A DNA stretch of 64,000 bases, from assembly GCF_030643805.1 (NCBI RefSeq), contig NZ_CP094656.1:3224001-3288000 (forward strand), given 5' to 3'. A program made the translations under genes and the position numbers. This document shows, piece after piece, positions 27,687-36,566 of this stretch (positions within the stretch are counted from its first letter, which is position 1; the number at the start of each line of letters is the position of its first letter). This DNA comes from Alkalihalobacillus sp. AL-G (GTDB lineage: Bacteria > Bacillota > Bacilli > Bacillales > Fictibacillaceae). A model generated the notes under the pieces. It had not been told where the DNA came from. It searched no databases and worked only from the letters and a program-made list of their open reading frames with translations.

Positions 27687-29683
27687 GCTGATTCTTCCTT
27701 GTTCGACAATGGGTTCGGAACGGTACTGTAACAATAACCATGATCAGGATACAGGCGCATTTTCGTCAATGCCTTATGCTCTACACATGGTTTATATAGA
27801 CGCTCTGAATCCTTTTTAGATGAGTAGATGTCTTGAGATAACAGAGATTTGAAGCTTTCATCACAAGCGTTTCTTACCTTTTCCCATAATAGACCCTCGG
27901 ATAATTCAGAGTACTGACATAACTGAACGATGAATTCTCCTAAGTGATTTTGGAAGACTGTGTAATAGATTTTGTTCCACATATCCGTTTCGCGATCGGT
28001 TACCGATACCGAGTCAGGATAAAATTCGGGTTTGATGTCTTGTTGGTGGAGGCGTTCGAGGAAGATTCTCGACCCTCCCCAATCTCTGAAGTAAAACCGA
28101 ACCAGCTGCCCATTTTTAAATACAGGTACACTATTTTGCAAGTGTCCTTCAAGCGCCACTCCGTATTTCACCATTAAAGTTAAATAGCCAGGAATGATGA
28201 TAGAGAGGTAGTCTTCTAAAAAGGAAACGGCCCCCTGATGCATATCGAGTCCTTGATGACAGCAATATTCGTCCACTAATTCACTTAATATCGTTTTCCC
28301 TGAAACTGGTGAACTATTATATAAGCTGCAGCCTGCAATCGCTAACTCACCTTGCTGGAGTTGCCCATCCAAGCTTTCTCTCACCACGACGGTCAGGTTT
28401 CTTGACTGATCTGTACGATGAGATCGAAAGCTATAGCCTGCCACCTCGTTAATCGGCTGGAATTTATCCAGAGTCGGCTCCCTTTCCAAGATTTGTTTCA
28501 TCATATTTGTAAAAGTGACAGAGTTCATCGCAGTTTGTGTTGAAATCGATCGTACCGTTGAAGTCATCTGACTGTTTATTGCAAGCTTCAACGCTGGCTT
28601 TCCAGTAACTTTCGGCCAAATCGTTCTGAATGATGATGACGGTGATCCTTGAATCGTTATATCATCTAAAAAAATGATTTCTCTATTCTCAATCTCAAAT
28701 GAATAGATCGAGGGAATTGCATGCTCATATTGCCATTCATGAACAGGGAGTATCAAATATTTTTCCGGATTCAAGCCGCTTTTCCTCATCGCGAGCTCGT
28801 AATCGTTCATAATCTCAGGAAACGCAGATTCAATATAGTCTGGCTGATCCCCTGTCCAAATCAGTTTATCCCTTTTTACCGCAACAAAGCGAATCAATTG
28901 CAATTGATGAAATTCAGGTGAAAATCGGAAAACATCACAAGGTGACATACCTGTCTTTGTCTTGGCACCCGGGTGTAAATGGTGTCCTTCCGTAGAAAGC
29001 TGTTCAAAAAAGAGTGAAGAACTCCACAATGTGTCCTGGGAATTTTTAACACGTGCATATTCCGTCGACGTCTTCACGTTCAGTCCTTCCGCTTCCTTCT
29101 GTACTTCCTGCTTCCATTGTTCAAGATAAGAAAGTGCTAAAAGGTAATTTCCTGTTCCATTATCCAGCTCACTTTGTAGGTTTTGTACATCTCTCGGAAG
29201 CTTGTGGGCAATCATCGAAAGCAGCTCGCCTGCCGTCTCCACGATTTGAACCCTCTTTTCTTTGATCAGCAAAATATCGTCTGTTAGGATCATTCTGCCA
29301 AAAGCGAACTCTTTTTCGATCGGGAATACGAGAAGCTGTTGGTCCAAACGATAAATGCGATACGAGATTTCTTCGCGAAGATTTTGTTGTTGAAGTTGAC
29401 GCAGCAACCCTTTCCAGCTTTCATTCAACCCTTCGAAGCCGATGACCAAAACAGAACCGATTTTTTTCATCGTAATCGATTTTGAATAAAGTCCAATAAT
29501 ATCTTCACGTAGTAAAGAAGCAGCAAGCTTATGAAGCACCCCCTTCCTTCCTTGATTTAAAACATTTAGATAATAAGAAACGAGTTGTGGATGATGTTCC
29601 TGTAGAAATTGGAGGCATTGTCTCTCTTCCTTATGTAGTTCCGATGATGTATTTATTTTTACTGTTTCAGTCAGCATGTTCAT
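27674..29683 (-). CDS. IucA/IucC-family NIS siderophore synthetase (second)
   Basis: A 669-residue ATP-dependent synthetase. Diagnostic blocks: GHHLHPGAKTKTG, LPVHEWQYEH, LKLAINSQMTSTVRSIS, LEGHLQNSVPVF and a C-terminal FhuF-like segment (NHLGEFIVQLCQYS). These enzymes adenylate a citrate or dicarboxylate carboxyl and condense it with an amine. Start ATG 29683 has GGAAGGTG upstream and overlaps the first synthetase by 17 bp. Paralogous to the gene upstream but clearly diverged, so the two should perform different condensations. Confidence 0.92.
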   Translation of the reverse strand: MNMLTETVKINTSSELHKEERQCLQFLQEHHPQLVSYYLNVLNQGRKGVLHKLAASLLREDIIGLYSKSITMKKIGSVLVIGFEGLNESWKGLLRQLQQQNLREEISYRIYRLDQQLLVFPIEKEFAFGRMILTDDILLIKEKRVQIVETAGELLSMIAHKLPRDVQNLQSELDNGTGNYLLALSYLEQWKQEVQKEAEGLNVKTSTEYARVKNSQDTLWSSSLFFEQLSTEGHHLHPGAKTKTGMSPCDVFRFSPEFHQLQLIRFVAVKRDKLIWTGDQPDYIESAFPEIMNDYELAMRKSGLNPEKYLILPVHEWQYEHAIPSIYSFEIENREIIFLDDITIQGSPSSSFRTIWPKVTGKPALKLAINSQMTSTVRSISTQTAMNSVTFTNMMKQILEREPTLDKFQPINEVAGYSFRSHRTDQSRNLTVVVRESLDGQLQQGELAIAGCSLYNSSPVSGKTILSELVDEYCCHQGLDMHQGAVSFLEDYLSIIIPGYLTLMVKYGVALEGHLQNSVPVFKNGQLVRFYFRDWGGSRIFLERLHQQDIKPEFYPDSVSVTDRETDMWNKIYYTVFQNHLGEFIVQLCQYSELSEGLLWEKVRNACDESFKSLLSQDIYSSKKDSERLYKPCVEHKALTKMRLYPDHGYCYSTVPNPLSNKEESAWKK

Positions 29684-31559
29684 ATACACCTTCCTTTTGT
29701 TCCAACATTGGATTCGGTACGGATACGTAAGCATTTTCCGACACTTGTTCGCTCAGCCTCATTTTGACGAGCGCTTTTAAAGATGTGAAAGGTGAGGAGA
29801 GTTCCCTTTCCAATTCCTCTGCCTGTACCCTACAATCTTCATCCTTTTTCAGGTCGTCAATCGTTGAATAGATGACTTCTTTCACGGATCTCCACACCTT
29901 TCTTTCTGCGATACCAAGTTCTTTGCTAACATGTACAATCATTTCGCCAACATGATTGTGAAAGAGAGCATGAGAAAACATCGTAAACAAATCCTTGGTA
30001 GAGTCAGTTAATAGATTCGTGCTGTTATCAATCGTTTCCGCACCTGTCATTTGGTCCAGTCGATCTCGTTTGATACGAATTCCACCATTATCCCTGAGGA
30101 GGAAACGAACTGGTCGTCCTTGCTGAAACACGGGAATCGCATTTTGGAGATGAGCTTCTAAACTGATCCCATACTTGACCATTAACGTGATCAAACCCGG
30201 AAATAGTACTGTTGTGTAGACCTTCATGTATTCAATCGCAGCTTCTTCCATATTTATTTGCATTGACCGACCGTACGCCTCAATCAATTCGACTAGAATT
30301 AACTTCCCTGTAAAAGGAGATTGGCTGATCAAGAATGCAGCTGGTACAGCAATTTCTTCATCTTGTAGGTCTGCTTCAGGATTTTCTCGTACGAGAGCGG
30401 ACAGGTTTTTCATTAAAAACATGTCCTCCTCATTGGCATGGGACTGATAATGTCCACCGGCTTTTTCCGCTAAAAACTGTAGCGTACTCCCGATTGACGG
30501 ATCATTTAGTTGAATCTTCTTTAAAAGGGCAGAGATTACTGGGCCGTTCGATACAGAAGCTGGTGATACGATTCGCTTCGCACTTGTCATCTGGACATCG
30601 ACCGCTGTTTTTATGTGATGATGTGTTCGGCTGCCTGTTGGGGCAAGTGACCGGAAAGACATGAGTGCATCTGTTGGAATACTTGTTTTTTCAAGTGGCA
30701 CGATTACTCCTTGATCTATTTCAGATTGAAAGCGAATTTTGATCGTATGCTCAAACTGCCAAGGGTGGATCGGAATCAATTCGTAATCCCCTAGTCCTTT
30801 AGATGTAAGCTCACGAAATGCCTTTTCTACTTCGGGATATTCGTTAATCAGCATTTCTGTCATGGAATACTCATCCATTGACGACATCCTTACATGATCC
30901 CGATGGACGGCAACTGGAATTACATTTGGATTTCCTTCCCACTCCGGTGAAAAATTCATCACGTCATCTGTTGATAAGCCTAGTCTTGTTTTTGAGCAGG
31001 GATGAAGTGTATGACCCTCGATCACCCACTGTTCTGCAAATACAAGAGGACTGAAGTTAGGTTTCACTTTCTTTTCTTTAAGAAGATAGGAAAATACATC
31101 TCCTCCCCATGACAGTTTTTCTTTACGTAATTCAGCAGCGGTTAAAGCAAGAGCATAATTGACCACTGAGTTCTCAAGTTCAATTACTAAACTCTCCTGT
31201 TTGATAGAAAGCAATTTTATAAATTCAACAGGATGATCGACTTTTCTCCTGCTGCCTTTAAAGGAGTAGAATAGATCTCCGCTGATCTCGATATGGTGTA
31301 GCGAATATCTTTTGGATACGGGTACAACCAGCTTCCCATCCTCATAAACGGGAATGGTGACTTCAAAGTCGCCATCCTTTTTGTACCACGTTGCTTTTAC
31401 AACTTCCTCTCTTAAAAGTGCCTGAATCAGCTGATGAAGAGTACGCTTCCGAGCCATCGGAAGAAAACGTTGAAAAATGGTTGAGTATACTGGATGCTTT
31501 TTATGTAAACAATCTAGGACGGTCTTTTCGTTTTCCCTGTAAAAGATCAATTGATTCAT
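29667..31559 (-). CDS. IucA/IucC-family NIS siderophore synthetase (first)
   Basis: A 630-residue synthetase and first gene of the operon. GHTLHPCSKTRLG, IPIHPWQFEH, SFRSLAPTGSRTHHHIKTAVDVQMTSAKR (ATP site) and LEAHLQNAIPVF are all present. C-terminal FhuF-like region with NHVGEMIVHVSKELG. RBS GGAGGTAA. Transcription starts between two Fur boxes, so it should be made only under iron limitation. Together with the second synthetase, the exporter and the decarboxylase it outlines an NIS pathway related to staphyloferrin B. Confidence 0.93.
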   Translation of the reverse strand: MNQLIFYRENEKTVLDCLHKKHPVYSTIFQRFLPMARKRTLHQLIQALLREEVVKATWYKKDGDFEVTIPVYEDGKLVVPVSKRYSLHHIEISGDLFYSFKGSRRKVDHPVEFIKLLSIKQESLVIELENSVVNYALALTAAELRKEKLSWGGDVFSYLLKEKKVKPNFSPLVFAEQWVIEGHTLHPCSKTRLGLSTDDVMNFSPEWEGNPNVIPVAVHRDHVRMSSMDEYSMTEMLINEYPEVEKAFRELTSKGLGDYELIPIHPWQFEHTIKIRFQSEIDQGVIVPLEKTSIPTDALMSFRSLAPTGSRTHHHIKTAVDVQMTSAKRIVSPASVSNGPVISALLKKIQLNDPSIGSTLQFLAEKAGGHYQSHANEEDMFLMKNLSALVRENPEADLQDEEIAVPAAFLISQSPFTGKLILVELIEAYGRSMQINMEEAAIEYMKVYTTVLFPGLITLMVKYGISLEAHLQNAIPVFQQGRPVRFLLRDNGGIRIKRDRLDQMTGAETIDNSTNLLTDSTKDLFTMFSHALFHNHVGEMIVHVSKELGIAERKVWRSVKEVIYSTIDDLKKDEDCRVQAEELERELSSPFTSLKALVKMRLSEQVSENAYVSVPNPMLEQKEGVYEHAD

Positions 31560-31582
31560 ATCTTACCTCCACTCTTTTTATT

Positions 31583-31635
31583 GAGAATGATTATCACTAC
31601 GCATTATACTTTAAATGAAAACGATTATCATTGTC
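31583..31635 (-). promoter_or_regulatory. Siderophore promoter with two Fur boxes
   Basis: Two 19-bp Fur-type sites flank a TATAAT (31603-31608). GAGAATGATTATCACTACG is at 31583-31601 and GAAAACGATTATCATTGTC at 31617-31635, against the consensus GATAATGATTATCATTATC. They cover the region around -10 and -35, which fits classical Fur repression. Confidence 0.85.
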
Positions 31636-31700
31636 AATTACCTTTTAATAAAATAAGCCGATAGACACAATTATCTACTTTCTGCTTAATGGCAAAAATA

Positions 31701-31742
31701 AAAAAACACCTCACATTAAGGAACGAGTCCTTTTGTGAAGTG
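31701..31742 (-). terminator. Terminator
   Basis: CACTTCACA...AAGGA / TCCTT...TGTGAGGTG stem followed on the minus strand by seven T. It ends the transcript of the genes at 31950-34547, downstream of the DUF817 relic. Confidence 0.7.
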
Positions 31743-31771
31743 CATAACCTGCATTGATATCCATATACGCC

Positions 31772-31949
31772 TCAAATTGAAACACACTCTAGTTCAACAA
31801 GAACTTCAACGAATGAGCTGATCTTCCCAAGGTTCACCCAATCCCAAACCGTCTCTCTGGTTCGGGTATTGCCACGCGCCGAAAAAGGTAGTTATATTTT
31901 CAGCGATCCAAAGGAACAATACGATTGTCAACATCCATCTGTTGCTGAA
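31772..31949 (-). pseudogene. C-terminal relic of a DUF817 membrane protein
   Basis: Directly after the methyltransferase stop, in the same frame, the minus strand reads FLWIAENITTFFGAWQYPNQ, the end block I recognise from DUF817 integral membrane proteins. A shift of frame then gives WVNLGKISS, the next expected block. The rest of the gene is absent. Apparently a DUF817 gene was overwritten or deleted and the methyltransferase gene now abuts its tail. Confidence 0.55.
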
Positions 31950-32732
31950 TTATTTCTTTTCAGCAATGACGAAAGCATAGTCTCCTAGATCACTGCTGTA
32001 GTTTGCTAAAACATCATTGATCTTATTCGTTTCGATGTCTCTTTTCAATCTTGAACAACCTTCTTCAATTTCTTCCCTTGAAGCAATATTTACGAAAGTG
32101 GAAATTCCTGAACGTACGTTTTCGTCTAAATACATCTTCGGTTCATATTTCCCGCTGTAAAGGAAAAAATCCTGTAAGTCAGGCTGCATTAAAAAGGTCT
32201 CTTGTCCAATGATTGCAAATCCAGCTTCTCTTAGTGTATCGGTTACTTTTGATAAGGATGGCATTTGTTCTGCTGAGTCTCTGATTGCTTCGGGAAAATA
32301 CTCTTTAAGCCAATAGTTCTCCATTTGTTCAGGAGATGAGGTGAAAATTACGAATCTCCCCTTATCAATCACTCGAAATACTTCTTGGAACGGGGCACTA
32401 AGATTGTCGAAATGATGAATGGACAAAGTACAAGTTGCCCCGTCAAATGTACTTTTTGAGTATGGTAGATTCTGTGCATCAGCTATGTCCAATTTGATAG
32501 ACTTTGATTTTGACTTTGCTTTCGTGATCATCTCTGCTGAAATGTCCACACCAGTCATATGTAGTCCTAATCCTTCTAACGCAATTGTATAATTGCCAGT
32601 ACCGCAAGCAATATCAACAACTGATGCTCCGTCTGAAACTTGCAGGTGGCTTTTCAATCGTCTCGCAATTTCAGGATCAGCTCGCCGTGTCGTATCATAG
32701 GTTTTTCCGATACCATCATATAATATAGCCAA
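31950..32732 (-). CDS. Class I SAM-dependent methyltransferase
   Basis: A 260-residue Rossmann-fold methyltransferase. Motif I is VVDIACGTGNYTIAL (SAM binding), GVDISAEMI is motif II and ADAQNLPYSKSTFDGATC the acidic/aromatic motif III region, as in UbiE/BioC-like enzymes. I choose TTG 32732, seven bases after GGAGGG; a start at 32747 would lie in the ribosome site. It is followed by a relic of another gene. Substrate cannot be told. Confidence 0.85.
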   Translation of the reverse strand: MAILYDGIGKTYDTTRRADPEIARRLKSHLQVSDGASVVDIACGTGNYTIALEGLGLHMTGVDISAEMITKAKSKSKSIKLDIADAQNLPYSKSTFDGATCTLSIHHFDNLSAPFQEVFRVIDKGRFVIFTSSPEQMENYWLKEYFPEAIRDSAEQMPSLSKVTDTLREAGFAIIGQETFLMQPDLQDFFLYSGKYEPKMYLDENVRSGISTFVNIASREEIEEGCSRLKRDIETNKINDVLANYSSDLGDYAFVIAEKK

Positions 32733-32751
32733 AAGTTTGCCCTCCAATTAA

Positions 32752-33333
32752 TTAAGTTGTCGACAATGCCTTGATACATTCCTCTCTAACTTTCCATAGG
32801 CTGTCTACATCGAAACGACCCTCTAACCGATTATCCTGTATCCATTTATTTAAATATAAACGATGAAATTGAGTTTTATGGTGTCCAATCTCATCATGTT
32901 GGATTTCCTCTTCTGTTAAAAATACCTCAATAGGTTCATTTTTTACATCAAGTCTGGTAAAGTCAAATCGTTCATTGTCATATTTCAAATAACAATGGGC
33001 TTCTGGGATCGCGTTTAACCTATGGTTTTCAAGGACTTGTCCGATTCCTGGAGTATTCCTTTTATCCATTTCATAAATTCCAGTCACTAATTTTATGTCT
33101 GCGATTCCTTGTTCATTACATAATGCCGATAGCAGAGCGTGTTTTGTGCTGCAAGTCCCCTGTTCTTCCTTAAGGACTAATCGATAATCCGCTCGATTAG
33201 CATTTCTTCCGTATGGTAACGTCCCCACAAACGTAGCGGCCAGATGAAATTCACCAATTCCCCTCTCAATGAATTGTTCAGAAATGTACCCCCGGTGTTT
33301 GATTTTAAAGTTCGGCAACAAGTTGATTGTCAT
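32752..33333 (-). CDS. Transglutaminase-like fold protein
   Basis: A 193-residue soluble protein. QGTCSTKHALLSALCNEQGI, EAHCYL and ERFDFTRLD give a Cys...His...Asp order typical of the transglutaminase/arylamine-acetyltransferase papain-like fold, so it may be a cysteine hydrolase or acyltransferase. RBS AGGGGATA precedes the ATG. It is 14 bp downstream of the next gene and 19 bp upstream of the methyltransferase start, so the three are one operon. Fold assignment is by motif only. Confidence 0.6.
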   Translation of the reverse strand: MTINLLPNFKIKHRGYISEQFIERGIGEFHLAATFVGTLPYGRNANRADYRLVLKEEQGTCSTKHALLSALCNEQGIADIKLVTGIYEMDKRNTPGIGQVLENHRLNAIPEAHCYLKYDNERFDFTRLDVKNEPIEVFLTEEEIQHDEIGHHKTQFHRLYLNKWIQDNRLEGRFDVDSLWKVREECIKALSTT

Positions 33334-33347
33334 GTCAATATCCCCTT

Positions 33348-34547
33348 TTATTCCATCGTCTCAACAGAAAGGATTTCTCCGGTATTTACATCAACTACCC
33401 CTTCAAGCTTATACGGTAGATCCCCAAATCGAGCTTCATACGTGATGTACCATTTCTGATCACGAAGTTCATGTTGCCGTTGAAAAGGTTCAATCTTTGT
33501 CCTGAACTTTTCCTCCGTAACTTCCTCCCATGTCCCCTTTTGTTTGATGTAGTACTTCCCATTCTCTTTCCGTCTTGAATCGGATGCCATATGTTTATCC
33601 ACCCAATCGTTCACCTTTTCATTTCCTCTTAAAATCGCAATGGCTTCTTGATAGGTAAAAGGAACTTCATCTTTCTTTTTGTACTTTGCATCGAAAAAGA
33701 ACTGTGTTCGTTCCTGACAACTCAACCGAACCGGCTCCGTTATTTCATCTTTCCCACAAGAAGTGATCATATAGCCTTTAATGGGAAGTTCATAATTTTC
33801 AACTTTTGTAATCTTTTCGCTATTAACTATATATTTTTCTCCATCATATACGGCATAGGATGACCGGTTCCCCTCGCCCTTCAATACATACCAGGAATAG
33901 GAATTTTGCGGTTTAATTTCCTTCAAATCAAGTTCGTCCAATTTGGAGAAAAAGTACGAAGCTGTTATCATATTGTTTCGATGCCAACCGCCTCCTACAC
34001 GATGTCTGTGTACAGTAAAAACTTGTTCTTCTACACTATAGGAATACCGATTGTATACTTTTCCTGATCGCTCTTGACTGACAACTTCAAAATTCATTTG
34101 ACTGATTTCGCCTTCTTGACTATATTCTGCCTCGAAGTTTTGTAGTTTAGCATTGTTATTTATATCAAACTCTCCTTGAATCTTCTCCCAATTCCTTTGA
34201 AAATTGAAAGAATACAAGTTGTCCCCGCTTGCTTCAACCTCTCGCGGCCACTCGAATATATAATTCTCGATTGGGGAAATTATCAATTGTAAAGCAAATA
34301 CCCCTAAACCAAGATAAGCTGACAGTTGTTTCACCTTAATATTTTGCACCGGGTGAAAGGCTATTAAATATACCAAGAAACCAATTGGAATCGCCCAGTT
34401 GTTGAGTGAGAAAGTAAAAGCTCCGAGCATATAATACCCAATCATTTTTAAAATCAAGTTTCCTTCTTCGTCTGTGCGCTTCCTATAAATAAAAACAAGT
34501 CCAATTATTGGTGCAATAAGAAATAAAATTAGTAGAATGGTCTTCAT
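33348..34547 (-). CDS. Hypothetical membrane protein with PepSY-like tail
   Basis: A 399-residue protein with three N-terminal membrane helices (residues 1-110) and a large extracytoplasmic part. Its last 50 residues (KWYITYEARFGDLPYKLEGVVDVNTGEIL) look like a PepSY-type beta-alpha unit. The rest matches nothing I know. GGAGGTTG precedes the ATG. First gene of the operon with the transglutaminase-like protein and the methyltransferase. Confidence 0.7.
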   Translation of the reverse strand: MKTILLILFLIAPIIGLVFIYRKRTDEEGNLILKMIGYYMLGAFTFSLNNWAIPIGFLVYLIAFHPVQNIKVKQLSAYLGLGVFALQLIISPIENYIFEWPREVEASGDNLYSFNFQRNWEKIQGEFDINNNAKLQNFEAEYSQEGEISQMNFEVVSQERSGKVYNRYSYSVEEQVFTVHRHRVGGGWHRNNMITASYFFSKLDELDLKEIKPQNSYSWYVLKGEGNRSSYAVYDGEKYIVNSEKITKVENYELPIKGYMITSCGKDEITEPVRLSCQERTQFFFDAKYKKKDEVPFTYQEAIAILRGNEKVNDWVDKHMASDSRRKENGKYYIKQKGTWEEVTEEKFRTKIEPFQRQHELRDQKWYITYEARFGDLPYKLEGVVDVNTGEILSVETME

Positions 34548-34707
34548 ATTTCAACCTCCGAAATTGGGACACAATAATTTGAAAAAGACACCATCTTTAA
34601 TGTTGATCGTGCCTGATTATGAAAAAAGCACAAATTTGTCAATTTAAAAATAGAATCTATCTCCCTCATTTCTAATTAGACAAATACTGCTAAAACCCTT
34701 CACAAAA

Positions 34708-34736
34708 AAACATGCGCAAGTCATTCGCACATGTTT
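34708..34736 (-). terminator. Terminator
   Basis: AACATGTGC / GCGCATGTT stem (one mismatch) followed by TTTTTTT on the minus strand. It ends the transcript of the PadR/membrane-protein operon after 34748. Confidence 0.65.
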
Positions 34737-34747
34737 CTGAACAGTGT

Positions 34748-35155
34748 CTAGTCTTTCATAAAACCAAATGGCGTAGATACAATTTTCTCTAGTCTGACTA
34801 CACAAAGGGTAAAATCACCCAAAGACCCGTGAATGACTTTAGCTTCTTCGCCATTCCCTCTTTTTACAACCTTATATCGGATTTCTTTCCCGATTCCATC
34901 CTGTGCATTTCCTACAAAAAGGACTTCAACTTTCTCGCCAGGTTCAGTAGAAATCGTTATATACGTGTGGCCATTGAATTCAAACATCCCCTTACCATCA
35001 GGGCCGATTTCAGAATAGTTTTGTTTGAATTTTTCTGGTAAACTATCATAGGTCATAATTTCATATCCGATTTCTCCGTCTCCAAAATCCATCATATACA
35101 CTACGATTGACATGACGATCAAAAAGGGAATAACACTTTTAGCAAATCGCTTCAT
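34748..35155 (-). CDS. Hypothetical exported or anchored protein
   Basis: A 135-residue protein with an N-terminal hydrophobic helix (residues 5-22) and a small beta-rich domain. GNGEEAKVIHGSLGDFTLCVVRLEKI near the C-terminus resembles nothing I can name with confidence. RBS GGGGGAGAAG. Third gene of the PadR operon, 12 bp after the membrane protein; with no enzymatic motif, an envelope role is a guess. Confidence 0.6.
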   Translation of the reverse strand: MKRFAKSVIPFLIVMSIVVYMMDFGDGEIGYEIMTYDSLPEKFKQNYSEIGPDGKGMFEFNGHTYITISTEPGEKVEVLFVGNAQDGIGKEIRYKVVKRGNGEEAKVIHGSLGDFTLCVVRLEKIVSTPFGFMKD

Positions 35156-35167
35156 ACTTCTCCCCCA

Positions 35168-36010
35168 TTAAGATACGATCAGACGTACCAGCTTTTCCTT
35201 CCATAGTTTGAATTCCTGAACTGAAACAATCTGTTGTAAAAATGCATATAACAAAAATACATTTAAAAATAGGACACCCATTTCTCCACTCGATTGGAAT
35301 CTTGCAAGAAAAAGGCCAACTAAAAGCATTGCCCAATATTGAAAGCTTACATTACTCATTCTTTTCCATAATGGACTATAATTTTTACGATCTAACAACT
35401 GTTTGATCAAAATTACATACCACATCATATGTAATGTTACGAATTGAAAAAGTCCATCCGGTCCAGTTAATTGATTCCATTCTAGTGAAAAAAGCTGGTC
35501 AATATAAAGGTCAAATGTTAGGGGTGAATTGATTATTTTGGGTAAAAATTGAAAAAAGCAGCCGTAAATTGCAGCAAATCCCACTATGGATAAAATCGCA
35601 TTCTTCTGTTGGCTTATAACAAAACGATAAATGAAATAAGCAAACATGAGAGGTAAAAATGGGACATACGGACGTGCTCCAATTAGAATAGCCGGTCCGA
35701 TAAGAGTTGCCACAAGACAAACAATTCCAATCGTAATCTCTTTTTGAGCATGTTGCTTAACCGCACTTGGATACGTTTGATTCACTTCATCTTGAAGCAT
35801 TTGAATCTCTCCAAATTGATCGATTGCGGTGCGAACGGCCTCTTCTTCAATTACATATTGTCTCCGTAATGATTCGTAGTGGTCATACAAATGCTGTATC
35901 CATTCTTCCTCTAGTTCCATCTTTTCTTCATTTTCAAGGTGTAAATCAGCAGTCAGTGTCTTAATGTAGTCATTGAATTCCTTAATCGAATCACGTTCCG
36001 ACAATTCCAT
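35168..36010 (-). CDS. Membrane protein with DUF1700-like N-terminal prefix
   Basis: A 280-residue protein. Residues 1-85 form a cytoplasmic helical prefix (FNDYIKTLTADLHLENEEKMELEEEWIQHL...AIDQFGEIQML), typical of proteins encoded next to PadR regulators (DUF1700/HAAS type). Six or so membrane helices follow. The ATG at 36010 overlaps the PadR gene by 20 bp, so the two are translated together. Such pairs usually form an envelope-stress or transporter-linked unit; the exact role is unknown. Confidence 0.78.
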   Translation of the reverse strand: MELSERDSIKEFNDYIKTLTADLHLENEEKMELEEEWIQHLYDHYESLRRQYVIEEEAVRTAIDQFGEIQMLQDEVNQTYPSAVKQHAQKEITIGIVCLVATLIGPAILIGARPYVPFLPLMFAYFIYRFVISQQKNAILSIVGFAAIYGCFFQFLPKIINSPLTFDLYIDQLFSLEWNQLTGPDGLFQFVTLHMMWYVILIKQLLDRKNYSPLWKRMSNVSFQYWAMLLVGLFLARFQSSGEMGVLFLNVFLLYAFLQQIVSVQEFKLWKEKLVRLIVS

Positions 36011-36326
36011 CACCTACGATTCGATGCATGACAGACTGAAACATATTCCATTCTTGTTTTTGATCATTCAATGCCTTCAACCCTACCTTTGTAACCCGGT
36101 AGTACTTACGGCGTGGTCCGTCAGTTGATTTCTCCCAGTAGCTTTCCACTAACCCTTTTAATTCCAGTCGTTTCAATGCCGGGTACAACGTTCCTTCTTT
36201 GTATTTGAGATACCCTTCACTGATTTCCCTTACCTTTTCGGTTATCTCATACCCGTACATATCTTTTTCCGAAAGTAACGACAATAGGATGATACCTGTA
36301 CTCCCTTTTAATAGCTCTGTTTTCAT
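35991..36326 (-). CDS. PadR-family transcriptional regulator
   Basis: A 111-residue PadR winged-helix protein: LKGSTGIILLSLLSEKDMYGYEI, LYPALKRLELKGLVESYWEK and GPRRKYYRVTKVG are the family blocks. First gene of a three-gene operon, likely autorepressed through the dyad at 36361-36381. RBS GAGGAGG. The small-molecule effector, if any, is unknown. Confidence 0.92.
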   Translation of the reverse strand: MKTELLKGSTGIILLSLLSEKDMYGYEITEKVREISEGYLKYKEGTLYPALKRLELKGLVESYWEKSTDGPRRKYYRVTKVGLKALNDQKQEWNMFQSVMHRIVGDGIVGT

Positions 36327-36360
36327 ATCATTCCTCCTCTATATAGGATTACTACTTACT

Positions 36361-36381
36361 GTATATCGTATCACGACATAC
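36361..36381 (-). promoter_or_regulatory. PadR operator/promoter
   Basis: GTATATCGT-ATC-ACGACATAC is a 21-bp dyad with one mismatch. It overlaps a possible -10 (TACGAT) in the promoter of the PadR gene; TTGTAT lies 18 bp upstream as a weak -35. Confidence 0.55.
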
Positions 36382-36566
36382 TGGGAGAATACAATATATT
36401 TTACAAATGATTCCGATCAATAACAAAGGGCTTGTAAACACCTCGGTTTCAGAAGCCAAGCATTTTAATGGTCATTATCCGAAATAACATCATTATAAAA
36501 TTTAATGACTCCCTCGCTCCACATCACTTTTTCAATAATGATCGGCTTAAAACCGCCGACTTCTAT

